Shown piece by piece: positions 7,281 to 14,548 of a stretch of 36,927 nt of DNA; position 1 is the stretch's first letter, and each line of letters opens with the position of its first letter. Source of the DNA: an uncultured bacterium (lineage in GTDB: Bacteria > Bacillota_I > Bacilli_A > RF39 > UBA660). Under the pieces are notes generated by a model. It was not told the DNA's origin and did no database searches. It was given only the letters and a program-made list of their open reading frames with translations. Made by a program: the position numbers and the translations under genes. The stretch covers positions 1 through 36,927 of the forward strand of contig CASDWO010000064.1 in assembly GCA_949284575.1 (NCBI GenBank). The letters run 5' to 3'.

Positions 7281-8060
7281 ATGTTTAAAGTAGGTGACTT
7301 TGTAACTAGAAAATCATATAATAATGATATTTTATTTGTCATTGTTGATATAAATGATTCTCTTGCTTATTTAAAAGGAAAAGATGTTAGACTTTATGCT
7401 GATAGTACTTTAGATGATTTAGTTTTAGTTGATGTTAATAATAGTAATAGTGATGATAGAAATGATATTTTAAAAGTTAAAACGATGCTTAGTTTAGATA
7501 GAAGTGAATATTTTTATTTACCTGGAAAGATTCTTCATATTGATGGTGATAAAGATTACTTAAAAAGATGTATTGATTTTTATAAAGAGATGCATTTAGA
7601 AGCTTATGGGGTTAATTTATTAGAAAGTGATATGGAAAAAGAGATATGTAATTGCTTAAATGAGTATAAACCAGATATTCTAGTTATTACAGGTCATGAT
7701 TCTTTTAAAAAGAATAAAGATAAGAATGAAATAAATAGTTATCAAAATTCGGAAAATTTTGTAAAAGCGACAATAAAAGCTAGAGAGTTTGAAAGAAATC
7801 AAGATAAGTTAATTATTATTGCAGGAGCTTGTCAATCTTTTTATGAGGATTTAATTAAAGCTGGTGCTAATTTTGCTTCAAGTCCTAAACGTATTAATAT
7901 TCATGCTCTTGATCCTGCTATTATTGCTAGCAGTATTGCTTTATCTCCTAAAAATAAAGAAATTGATTTACTTTCAGTAATTGAAAAGACACATTATGGT
8001 AGTGCAGGAGTTGGTGGTATTATTACACCAGGTGTTATGTATGTGGGGTATCCAAGATGA
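7281..8060 (+). CDS. yabG: Sporulation-specific protease YabG
   Basis: A 259-residue YabG-family protein. YabG is a cysteine protease that trims spore-coat and cortex-related proteins late in sporulation in Bacilli and Clostridia. Visible marks are the N-terminal GDFVTRKSYNND, LVITGHDSFKKNK, IIIAGACQSFYEDL (with the likely catalytic Cys) and the terminal GVGGIITPGVMYVGYP. ATG 7281 follows GGGTGAT, and the upstream TTG extension is unlikely. It overlaps veg by ATGA, so the two are translationally coupled, and it sits exactly where B. subtilis has it. Its presence argues for a sporulating lineage. Confidence 0.9.
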   Translation: MFKVGDFVTRKSYNNDILFVIVDINDSLAYLKGKDVRLYADSTLDDLVLVDVNNSNSDDRNDILKVKTMLSLDRSEYFYLPGKILHIDGDKDYLKRCIDFYKEMHLEAYGVNLLESDMEKEICNCLNEYKPDILVITGHDSFKKNKDKNEINSYQNSENFVKATIKAREFERNQDKLIIIAGACQSFYEDLIKAGANFASSPKRINIHALDPAIIASSIALSPKNKEIDLLSVIEKTHYGSAGVGGIITPGVMYVGYPR

Positions 8061-8275
8061 ATATTGATAAAATAAGAGAAGATGTAAAACTTAAAGAAGG
8101 GGAGATCTTGCATTTTAAATTTAATGGTAGTAGAAATCAAATTGTTGAGTTTGATGGAGAAATAATAGAAACTTATCCTGCTATTTTTTTAGTAAAATTA
8201 GTAGATGATGCTAATCATATAAAATCTTTTTCGTATAGTGACTTAGTTACCTCTAGTTTAGAAATAATTAAGTGA
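8057..8275 (+). CDS. veg: Veg family protein
   Basis: A 72-residue basic/acidic protein of the Veg family, slightly shorter than the roughly 86 residues of the B. subtilis protein. It shows the conserved IREDVKLKEGE start and GSRNQIVEFDGEI, followed by an ETYPAIFLVKL strand and an FSYSDLVTSSLEI end. In B. subtilis, Veg affects biofilm matrix gene expression through SinR/SlrR. That is notable here because TasA-like genes lie 2-6 kb upstream, although any link in this organism is inference. The family call also rests on its position directly after yabG. Confidence 0.85.
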   Translation: MNIDKIREDVKLKEGEILHFKFNGSRNQIVEFDGEIIETYPAIFLVKLVDDANHIKSFSYSDLVTSSLEIIK

Positions 8276-8281
8276 AAACTC

Positions 8282-8310
8282 TTGCAAAAGTTTAATAGTT
8301 ATTATAAAAT
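8282..8310 (+). promoter_or_regulatory. Candidate promoter of spoVG
   Basis: TTGCAA (8282-8287), 17-bp spacer, TAAAAT (8305-8310). No obvious SigH-type -35/-10 pair was seen, although B. subtilis spoVG uses one. Confidence 0.5.
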
Positions 8311-8351
8311 AATGTTATAAAGTAATAATTACTTAAAAGGAGGAGTCGACA

Positions 8352-8630
8352 ATGAAAATTACATCTGTAAATGTACGAAAAATTGAAAAAGAAGGAAGTC
8401 GTATGAAAGGAATAGCATCTGTTCTACTTGATGATTCTTTTGCTGTTCATGATATTAGAATTATAGAAGGAGATAATGGTCTTTTTATCGCTATGCCTAG
8501 TAAGAAGACACAAACTGGTGGATATCGTGATATAGCTCATCCAATTAATCCTGAAGTTAGAGCGATGTTTCAAGATAAAATTATTGAAGAATATAATAAA
8601 ATTAAAGATGAAACAAATGAAGAAGCTTAG
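8352..8630 (+). CDS. spoVG: SpoVG RNA/DNA-binding regulator
   Basis: A 92-residue SpoVG. Conserved segments: [15 protein letters not shown] at the start, [19 protein letters not shown], then [24 protein letters not shown] and a C-terminal helix. SpoVG is a small nucleic-acid-binding regulator that affects sporulation, capsule and other surface traits in Firmicutes. It has a strong AAAAGGAGGAG Shine-Dalgarno, its own promoter and its own terminator, so it is a single-gene unit that is probably highly expressed. Confidence 0.96.
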   Translation: MKITSVNVRKIEKEGSRMKGIASVLLDDSFAVHDIRIIEGDNGLFIAMPSKKTQTGGYRDIAHPINPEVRAMFQDKIIEEYNKIKDETNEEA

Positions 8631-8641
8631 ACTTCTTTTTT
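8620..8641 (+). terminator. Terminator overlapping the spoVG stop
   Basis: AAGAAG/CTTCTT stem (8620-8625 with 8632-8637) followed by T residues. The 5' arm encodes the last codons of spoVG. Confidence 0.75.
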
Positions 8642-8686
8642 TAGTCTATATTTTTTTTACTTGCATATAATTAACTAGGTGATGAT

Positions 8687-8980
8687 ATGGAAACGAAAGA
8701 AGCAATTATAAATAATTATAATCATAGTATAACTTTAACAGAAAGAAAGAATTTGCTTATTACAGGAGTTAAAAAGATTGTTAATTTTGATAGTGAAGAA
8801 TTTTTACTTGAAACAATTATGGGTTTTTTAGTAGTTAAAGGAGAAGAATTAGAACTGGTTAAATTAGATACATTATCTGGTAATGTTTCTATTAAAGGAC
8901 TAATAAAAGGTTTTTCATATATGGATGATAATAAAAAAGAAAAAGAAGGAAATAGCGTCTTTAATCGCTTATTTAAATAA
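8687..8980 (+). CDS. yabP: Sporulation protein YabP
   Basis: A 97-residue YabP/YqfC-family protein: HSITLTERKNLLITGVKKI, then VNFDSEEFLLETIMGFLVVKG, ELELVKLDTLSGNVSIKG and LIKGFSYMDD. The repeated beta-strand pattern is characteristic of this spore-formation family. It overlaps the yabQ start by one base and lies before divIC as in B. subtilis, which supports the call. GGTGATG precedes the ATG. A CATATAAT box at 8664-8671 could be a -10 element, and it loosely resembles a SigE -10, but no convincing -35 was found. Confidence 0.87.
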   Translation: METKEAIINNYNHSITLTERKNLLITGVKKIVNFDSEEFLLETIMGFLVVKGEELELVKLDTLSGNVSIKGLIKGFSYMDDNKKEKEGNSVFNRLFK

Positions 8981-9306
8981 TGGATTTAAAGTTACAGTTT
9001 ATTGCTTTGTTATTTTCTTTTATTTTTGGAATTTTTTTAGCTTTCATCTATAATTTTAATTATAATTTGTTATTTAAAACTTCTATAGTTAATAGAATAA
9101 TAATAAATGTAGTTCTTGTAGTAGATTTAGTTTTGATCTATTTTATTGGGTTAAAAAAGATAAATAATGGTATTGTTCATCCATATTTTTATTTGTTAAT
9201 AATTTTAGGTTTTTTTCTTTTTTTTAATTTAACTAAAAAATTTAGAAAATTCTTTAAAATAGAGAAAAAGAAGGAGAAACTGCCTAAAAATGTAAAGAAA
9301 GACTAG
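8980..9306 (+). CDS. yabQ: Sporulation membrane protein YabQ
   Basis: A 108-residue membrane protein with about four hydrophobic segments (roughly 5-22, 33-55, 68-82, 84-90) and a basic Lys-rich C-terminus. YabQ is needed for cortex formation and sits in the forespore membranes of B. subtilis. The segment LQFIALLFSFIFGIFLAFIY fits the start of the family. Identification relies on topology, size and the yabP-yabQ-divIC order more than on invariant residues. Its start overlaps the yabP stop, so the pair is co-translated. Confidence 0.78.
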   Translation: MDLKLQFIALLFSFIFGIFLAFIYNFNYNLLFKTSIVNRIIINVVLVVDLVLIYFIGLKKINNGIVHPYFYLLIILGFFLFFNLTKKFRKFFKIEKKKEKLPKNVKKD

Positions 9307-9330
9307 TAATTATTGCTTAAGTCTTTTTTT
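9298..9330 (+). terminator. Terminator after yabQ
   Basis: AAGACT/AGTCTT stem (9299-9304 with 9320-9325) and seven T. The loop contains the -35 box of the next promoter. Confidence 0.65.
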
Positions 9331-9341
9331 AATACTATAAT
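9313..9341 (+). promoter_or_regulatory. Promoter of divIC (tilS-ftsH operon)
   Basis: TTGCTT (9313-9318), 17-bp spacer, TATAAT (9336-9341). It is embedded in the yabQ terminator. Confidence 0.65.
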
Positions 9342-9366
9342 ATATGTTAGGAAAGTGGGTGTTAAA

Positions 9367-9666
9367 ATGGCTAGGACAAAAAAGAAAAAGAAAAAGTTAG
9401 GACCTGTTATTTTACTTTCACTTTCTTTTGCTGTAATTACATTTACAACTTTCAATATTTTTAGATATTGGACGGAAATATATAGTAAATATCAAGAAAA
9501 GAAAGAACTAAAAAAAGAGTTAGCTGCTTTAAAAGATAAAGAAGAGGAATTGAAAGTAGATGTTAATAAATTACAGGATTCTGATTATGTAGCTAGATAT
9601 GCAAGAGAAAAATATTTTTATAGTAAAGATGGGGAATATATATTAAAGATTCCTGAAGATGATTAG
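9367..9666 (+). CDS. divIC: Septum formation initiator DivIC/FtsB family
   Basis: A 99-residue bitopic protein with a very basic cytoplasmic start (RTKKKKKKL), one membrane segment (about 13-33), a coiled coil rich in Glu/Lys/Leu (about 39-66) and the conserved end YVARYAREKYFYSKDGEYILKI-like block. DivIC partners with FtsL and DivIB in the divisome. ATG 9367 is preferred, because a longer frame from TTG 9313 would translate the promoter region. It is the first gene of a unit with tilS and probably ftsH. Confidence 0.9.
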   Translation: MARTKKKKKKLGPVILLSLSFAVITFTTFNIFRYWTEIYSKYQEKKELKKELAALKDKEEELKVDVNKLQDSDYVARYAREKYFYSKDGEYILKIPEDD

Positions 9667-9690
9667 AAATTAGGGGGCTTTGAAGTAGTC

Positions 9691-11007
9691 ATGGATATAG
9701 AAAAATTATATAAGGATATTAAAGTTTTAGATAATGATTTTTTAGTATTTGGGTGCTCTTATGGACCTGATTCAATGGCATTATTTAAGACTTTGCTAGA
9801 ATATAGAAAAAAACATAATGTAGTTTTAGTTTGTGCTCATGTTAATCATGCGAAAAGAAAAGAAAGTGAACGGGAAAAAGAAGAATTAGAAGCATTTTGT
9901 TTAAAACACAATGTTATTTTTGAATATATGAAAATAGAAAAATATGGTGATGATAATTTTCATAATGAAGCGAGAAATATAAGATATGGTTTTTTTGAAG
10001 AAGTTATTAAAAAATATAATGCTAAATACCTTTTAACTGCTCATCATGGTGATGATTTGATGGAAACAATACTTATGAGAATTGCTAGAGGATCTACTTT
10101 AAAAGGTTATAGTGGTTTTCAAAAATTAGTGAAGATGTCTTCATATTACATTTATAGACCTTTTATTGAATATACTAAAGATGAACTTGTTAATTATTGT
10201 CATAAAAATATGATTAGTTATGCTGTTGATAAAAGTAATTTTAGTGATGTTTATACACGTAATAGATATAGAAAAGTAGTATTACCTTTTTTGAAAAATG
10301 AAGATAAAGAGATTCATAAAAAATATTTAAAATTTAGTAAGATTTTAAGTGAAGCTGATGAATTTATAGAAGAGGAAGCTTTAAAAGCTATTTCTAAAGT
10401 AGTTAGTGATGATAAACTTTATATTGATAAATACTTAGAGATTAATAAATTCTTAAAAAGAATTGTATTAGAGAGATTTATTTCTAGTTTTTATCAAGAT
10501 GATTTAATACTAATAAATGATAGACATCTAGAATTAATAAAAAAACTTATTACTAGTAAAAAAAGTAATGCTAAAGTTAATCTTCCTAATGATGTAATAG
10601 TTGTTAAAAATTATAATATTTTAACAATAACACGTAATCCTGTTCTTTTAAGTAGTTATGAAATTGAAATTAGTGATGATGTTTTACTTCCTAATGGTCA
10701 TAAGTTAAAGGTTTTAAATGAAGTTAAAGGTAATAGTAATAATATTATTAAATTATCTAGTAAAGATGTATTGTTACCATTAATTGTTAGAACGAGAAAA
10801 CTTGGAGATGTTATGATTATTAAAGGAGGAGGACATAAAAAAATTAAAGATATTTTTATAGATTATAAAATATCTCCCGCTGAAAGGGATTTGTGGCCTA
10901 TAGTAGTTGATAGTCGCGGTCATATTGTTTTTGTACCAGGATTAAAAAAATCTAAATTTGATAAGACTAATGAAGAGTTTTATGATATAATACTGAAATA
11001 TGAATAG
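9691..11007 (+). CDS. tilS: tRNA(Ile) lysidine synthetase TilS
   Basis: A 438-residue TilS, which makes lysidine at C34 of the CAU-anticodon isoleucine tRNA. The PP-loop reads CSYGPDSMAL (residues 22-31), so the second Gly of the usual SGGxDS is Tyr. Other marks are CAHVNHAKR, EARNIRYGFF, TAHHGDDLMETILMRIARGS and the C-terminal TilS domain with VRTRKLGD and KKIKDIFIDYKIS. It lies between divIC and ftsH; the hprT gene often fused or adjacent in Bacilli is absent. The upstream AGGGGG is about 15 nt from ATG 9691, so the exact start is slightly uncertain. Confidence 0.93.
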   Translation: MDIEKLYKDIKVLDNDFLVFGCSYGPDSMALFKTLLEYRKKHNVVLVCAHVNHAKRKESEREKEELEAFCLKHNVIFEYMKIEKYGDDNFHNEARNIRYGFFEEVIKKYNAKYLLTAHHGDDLMETILMRIARGSTLKGYSGFQKLVKMSSYYIYRPFIEYTKDELVNYCHKNMISYAVDKSNFSDVYTRNRYRKVVLPFLKNEDKEIHKKYLKFSKILSEADEFIEEEALKAISKVVSDDKLYIDKYLEINKFLKRIVLERFISSFYQDDLILINDRHLELIKKLITSKKSNAKVNLPNDVIVVKNYNILTITRNPVLLSSYEIEISDDVLLPNGHKLKVLNEVKGNSNNIIKLSSKDVLLPLIVRTRKLGDVMIIKGGGHKKIKDIFIDYKISPAERDLWPIVVDSRGHIVFVPGLKKSKFDKTNEEFYDIILKYE

Positions 11008-11025
11008 TGAAAAGGAGAGATTTTA

Positions 11026-12993
11026 ATGAATATAAATAAAAAAACTGTAAAAAAAGGGTTACTTCCTTACGTTTTTTTACTATTAGTTATGCTTGGAATT
11101 ATTTATTTTGTCAGTGTAGCTAATCAAAAAGTTAATTTCTTAAACTATGATGAGTTTATGAATTATCTTGATGATAAAGAAGTAAAGAGTATAGAGGTAA
11201 CACCAAGAGATCGTGCTAAAGTTTATGAAATAACTGGTACTTTAGATGATTATGCTGAAAATGAGAGCTTCTTTGTAAGGGTTCCATTATCTGATCAAGT
11301 AATGAAACAATTAGTAGATGCAAGTAAGAAGGATGATTTTGAGTTTGTTACTAATACAGATCCAGAATCTAGTACTGTTCTTTTGGTAATTGTTAATATT
11401 TTACCTATTGCGATTTTAGCATTTTTTGCCTTTTGGTTTTTAAGTAAACAAATGGGTGGAGGTAAAAATTCATTTGATTTTGGTAAGAGTAAAGCTAAGT
11501 TATCAAGTGATAAAAATAAAGTTACATTTAAAGATGTAGCAGGACTTAATGAAGAAAAAGAAGAAGTTAAAGAATTAATAGACTTTTTAAAGAATCCTAA
11601 GAAGTTCCAAAAATTAGGAGCAAGAATTCCTAAAGGCGTACTTTTATATGGTCCTCCAGGAACAGGTAAAACATTACTTGCTCGTGCTGTAGCAGGAGAA
11701 GCTAATGTTCCATTCTACTATATTAGTGGATCTGATTTTGTGGAATTATTCGTAGGTGTTGGTGCAAGTCGTGTTCGTGATATGTTTCAACAAGCGAAAA
11801 GAACTGCTCCTTGTCTTATCTTTATAGATGAAATTGATGCTGTAGGTAGACAACGTGGTACTGGTATTGGTGGAGGACATGATGAAAGAGAACAAACATT
11901 AAACCAATTACTTACAGAGATGGATGGATTTGGAGAAAATGAGGGTATCATTATTATCGCTGCTACTAATAGACCTGATGTTTTAGACCCTGCACTTCTT
12001 CGTCCAGGTAGATTTGATAGACAAGTTACTGTTAATTTACCAGATGTTAAAGGACGTGAAGAAATCCTTAAAGTACATGCTCGTAATAAAGTATTAGCAG
12101 AAGGAGTTAATATTCCAGCTTTGGCTAAGAGAACTCCAGGATATTCTGGAGCTGACCTTGAAAACTTACTTAATGAAGCAGCACTTCTTGCCGTTAGACG
12201 AAATAAAGATGCTATTACGATGAGTGAGATTGATGAAGCAAGTGATAGAGTATTAATGGGACCTGCTAAGAATAGTGCTAATAGAAGTGAGAATGATAGA
12301 AGATTAGTTGCTTATCATGAATCAGGACATGCTGTTGTTGGTATTAAATTAAAAGGAGCTAGTGATGTTCAAAAAGTTACTATTATTCCACGTGGATCTG
12401 CTGGTGGCTATAATATGATGATTCCTAGTGAAGAGAAGATATGTAAGACTAAGACTGATTTACTTGAAGAAATTACAGGTTTACTTGCAGGGCGTGTTAG
12501 TGAAGAAGTTGTCTTTGGTGAAGTTACAACTGGTGCGCAAAATGACTTTGAAAAAGCTACTAAGATAGCAAGAGCAATGGTTACTGAATATGGTATGAGT
12601 GATTTAGGACCTATGCAATTAGAAGAAAGGGAAGGTAGTGCTTTCTTAGGAAGAGATTATGCTAAGACTCGTAACTTCTCTAATGAAGTAGCTCATGAAA
12701 TAGATCAAGAAATGCGTAAGATTATTGATAAATGTTATGATGAAGCAACTAAGATAATTAAAGAAAATAGAGATTTACTTGATTTACTTGCTAAGACATT
12801 ATTAGAGTATGAAACTTTAACTAAAGAGCAAATTGATTACTTAGTAGAACATAAAGAGATGCCTTTAGAAGATGGAGAGACTAGTTATGAAAATATGAGT
12901 TTAACTAGATTAAAAGAACTTGCTAAAGAAAAGGGTGTTAAAGGATACTCTAAGATGAATAAAGCAGAACTTATAAAAGAACTTGAAAAATAG
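11026..12993 (+). CDS. ftsH: ATP-dependent zinc metalloprotease FtsH with extra C-terminal Rho_N/SAP-like module
   Basis: A 655-residue membrane AAA+ protease with membrane segments at about 12-31 and 118-140, Walker A GPPGTGKT (209-216), Walker B IFIDE (265-269), the second region of homology with RPGRFDRQV, and the zinc site HESGH (431-435). It degrades membrane and regulatory proteins. The last 32 residues (about 624-655, [14 protein letters not shown], then [10 protein letters not shown]) form a two-helix Rho_N/SAP-like module that ordinary FtsH proteins lack. AAGGAG precedes the ATG, and a terminator overlaps its end. Confidence 0.97.
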   Translation: MNINKKTVKKGLLPYVFLLLVMLGIIYFVSVANQKVNFLNYDEFMNYLDDKEVKSIEVTPRDRAKVYEITGTLDDYAENESFFVRVPLSDQVMKQLVDASKKDDFEFVTNTDPESSTVLLVIVNILPIAILAFFAFWFLSKQMGGGKNSFDFGKSKAKLSSDKNKVTFKDVAGLNEEKEEVKELIDFLKNPKKFQKLGARIPKGVLLYGPPGTGKTLLARAVAGEANVPFYYISGSDFVELFVGVGASRVRDMFQQAKRTAPCLIFIDEIDAVGRQRGTGIGGGHDEREQTLNQLLTEMDGFGENEGIIIIAATNRPDVLDPALLRPGRFDRQVTVNLPDVKGREEILKVHARNKVLAEGVNIPALAKRTPGYSGADLENLLNEAALLAVRRNKDAITMSEIDEASDRVLMGPAKNSANRSENDRRLVAYHESGHAVVGIKLKGASDVQKVTIIPRGSAGGYNMMIPSEEKICKTKTDLLEEITGLLAGRVSEEVVFGEVTTGAQNDFEKATKIARAMVTEYGMSDLGPMQLEEREGSAFLGRDYAKTRNFSNEVAHEIDQEMRKIIDKCYDEATKIIKENRDLLDLLAKTLLEYETLTKEQIDYLVEHKEMPLEDGETSYENMSLTRLKELAKEKGVKGYSKMNKAELIKELEK

Positions 12994-13004
12994 TTCTTTT
13001 TTCT
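12976..13004 (+). terminator. Terminator at the end of ftsH
   Basis: AAAGAAC/GTTCTTT (12976-12982 with 12993-12999) followed by T residues. The 5' arm is within the last ftsH codons. Confidence 0.72.
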
Positions 13005-13011
13005 GTATTAT
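12983..13011 (+). promoter_or_regulatory. Candidate promoter of mscL
   Basis: TTGAAA (12983-12988), 17-bp spacer, TATTAT (13006-13011), overlapping the ftsH terminator. Confidence 0.5.
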
Positions 13012-13019
13012 AAAAACAG

Positions 13020-13041
13020 TTATCCACTGATTTGTGGAAAA
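13020..13041. promoter_or_regulatory. Inverted pair of DnaA-box-like sites (copy 1)
   Basis: TTATCCACT (13020-13028) and TGTGGAAAA (13033-13041, the complement of TTTTCCACA) face each other across 4 bp. Each is one mismatch from the DnaA box TTATCCACA. The same arrangement with the same spacing occurs at 22892-22913. This copy lies in the mscL leader. Binding by DnaA is inferred. Confidence 0.4.
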
Positions 13042-13060
13042 AAAGAATAGAGGTGTAGTA

Positions 13061-13498
13061 ATGAAAGCAAAGAAAGCTTTTGAAAAAGAGTTGGGGGAAT
13101 TTAGAAAATTCATTAGCAGAGGTGCTGTTTTAGATATGGCTATTGGTGTTATTATAGGAGGAGCTTTTTCTAAAATAGTTAGTAGTTTAGTAGATGATAT
13201 ATTTATGCCTTTACTTGGTGTTCTTTTAGGAGGACTTGACTTTAGTGGTTTATCTATTAAAATAGGTGATGCTTCTATTATGTATGGTTCTTTTATACAG
13301 AGTATTGTCGACTTTTTAATTATTTCTGTTTGTATATTTGTAATGGTTAAGATAGTTACTAATATAAGAGATAAGGCAGATAAAAAATTAGGAATAGAAC
13401 ATAAAAAAGAAGAGAAGAAAAGGGATGAACAAGTGGTGTTACTTGAAGAGATAAGAGATTTGTTAAAAGATAAAAGAGAAGTTGGAGGTAATAGATAA
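13061..13498 (+). CDS. mscL: Large-conductance mechanosensitive channel MscL
   Basis: A 145-residue MscL: N-terminal amphipathic helix (ELGEFRKFISRG), TM1 with the family signature VLDMAIGVIIGGAFSKIVSSLVDDI, a short periplasmic loop, TM2 (SIVDFLIISVCIFVMVKIV) and a charged cytoplasmic helix. It forms a pentameric pore that opens under hypo-osmotic shock. ATG 13061 follows AGAGGTG, so the nine-codon extension upstream is rejected. The stop overlaps the next gene start by one base. Confidence 0.95.
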   Translation: MKAKKAFEKELGEFRKFISRGAVLDMAIGVIIGGAFSKIVSSLVDDIFMPLLGVLLGGLDFSGLSIKIGDASIMYGSFIQSIVDFLIISVCIFVMVKIVTNIRDKADKKLGIEHKKEEKKRDEQVVLLEEIRDLLKDKREVGGNR

Positions 13499-14178
13499 TG
13501 GAATTATATGAATTTAATGAGGAAAGAACTAAATTATTGGTTTATGAATTAAAGGGGATAAAAGCAGAAATTAAAAAATATAAAGAAGAACATTTAAGAA
13601 GAAGATTTTATGAGTTGGAAACTGTTAATAAAGATTTAATTGACTCTTTGTTAAATGGTGGGGTAGTAGATGAGTGGAGATTAAAAAGTAAAAATAAAGA
13701 TTTTTATGCTAATTTAATAACTAGTAGTAGTGAAACTAGATACCAAATGGTAGTTAGAGATAATCTATTAAGAAAGTATTATAATAGTGAATGTTTAGAT
13801 TGTAATATAACACAGGTAAAGACGACAAATGATAAATTAGATGTATTTAGTCCATATGCATTATTACCACTTGATAATTATGAAAAGGCTTATTCGTATA
13901 CTGATGATATTGATTGGTATAGATTTCCTAACTTATTAGTTTTACATAATAAAGATTTGGTAGGTTTGCATTTCCTTGAGCAAGGTAATTATAAAAATAT
14001 TGTTTTAGATGATATAGTTAGTAGAGAAACACCTTTTCATCTTTATAATTTAGTTAAAAAAAATGAATATGACTGTTCAAGAGATATTTTTAATTTACAG
14101 GTTATGAAGGAAGCTAAGGAAAATATAGGGTATTCATCTAAAGTATTAACTTTATATCGTAATAGTGTTAAAAAATGA
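13498..14178 (+). CDS. Hypothetical protein coupled to mscL
   Basis: A 226-residue soluble protein, not recognised. It opens with a Lys/Glu-rich helical stretch (about 1-50, possibly coiled coil), has two nearby cysteines (SECLDCNIT) and a more hydrophobic beta-like middle (NLLVLHNKDLVGLHFL). There is no signal peptide or membrane segment. It overlaps the mscL stop by one base (TAATG), so it is probably translated together with mscL, but nothing points to a function in osmotic response. Confidence 0.65.
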   Translation: MELYEFNEERTKLLVYELKGIKAEIKKYKEEHLRRRFYELETVNKDLIDSLLNGGVVDEWRLKSKNKDFYANLITSSSETRYQMVVRDNLLRKYYNSECLDCNITQVKTTNDKLDVFSPYALLPLDNYEKAYSYTDDIDWYRFPNLLVLHNKDLVGLHFLEQGNYKNIVLDDIVSRETPFHLYNLVKKNEYDCSRDIFNLQVMKEAKENIGYSSKVLTLYRNSVKK

Positions 14179-14204
14179 AAGTATCTAATTTGTGTGAAAA
14201 ATAT

Positions 14205-14233
14205 TTGTATCAAGATTGTCTTTAGTATATACT
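14205..14233 (+). promoter_or_regulatory. Promoter of the structured 14239-14474 element
   Basis: TTGTAT (14205-14210), 17-bp spacer, TATACT (14228-14233). The predicted start at about 14239-14242 coincides with the beginning of the long inverted repeat. Confidence 0.62.
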
Positions 14234-14238
14234 GTGCG

Positions 14239-14474
14239 TAAGGGAACTTCAACAGTTGAGTGTCTACCTCCTTGAAAGGAGGTTTGATAGATATGAATAA
14301 ACGTATCTTTGTATTAAAAGTACTTAAGCATATCTCTATCATTTTATCTCTGGTTATCATATTGATAATAGTAATAAAAAAATGACACTTGATCTTTTTA
14401 AAGACCAAATGTCTATCACTAAAAAATAAATAATGAGGTAGACATTCAACAAGGCAATGTTGAACGTTCCCTTA
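14239..14474 (+). ncRNA. Highly structured RNA or MITE-like element with a small ORF (possible type I toxin mRNA)
   Basis: The two ends of this 236-bp segment are complementary in two blocks: TAAGGGAAC (14239-14247) with GTTCCCTTA (14466-14474), and TGTCTACCTC (14261-14270) with GAGGTAGACA (14435-14444). Between the blocks each side has its own palindrome (TCAA/TTGA at 14249-14259; TTCAACA/TGTTGAA at 14445-14464). Inside lie a Shine-Dalgarno hairpin (ACCTCCT/AGGAGGT, 14266-14283), a 30-codon ORF (14293-14385) and a 3' hairpin (14384-14413). The layout fits a type I toxin mRNA with 5'-3' long-range pairing. A peptide-bearing MITE is the main alternative. No T-tract terminator was seen; a hairpin without one lies near 14480-14500. 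Confidence 0.6.
14293..14385 (+). CDS. 30-residue hydrophobic peptide, possible membrane toxin
   Basis: The ORF runs from ATG 14293 to TGA 14383-14385. The peptide starts MNKRIFVLKVLKH, continues as an uninterrupted Ile/Leu/Val segment (about 14-28) and ends KK, so it would make one short membrane helix with basic ends. A perfect AAGGAGG lies 10 nt upstream but is locked in a 7-bp hairpin. Size, composition and the sequestered ribosome site match type I toxins such as Fst, TxpA/BsrG or Hok in style, although the sequence matches none that I recognise. Confidence 0.58.
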   Translation: MNKRIFVLKVLKHISIILSLVIILIIVIKK

Positions 14475-14548
14475 ATAGTTTATGTAAATTTCTTTTACAT
14501 ATTCATAGTAACATAAAAGTTTATATTTTACAAGTGTTAGGTGATTTT

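Noticed and set aside
8664-8671. SigE-type promoter before yabP
   Set aside because: CATATAAT is close to a SigE -10, but no correctly spaced -35 could be found, so it was not listed as a promoter.
14043-14408. 121-residue minus-strand frame across the structured element as an antitoxin protein
   Set aside because: It runs out of the coding strand of the 13498 gene with no start signal; an antisense RNA is possible, but no clear minus promoter was found.
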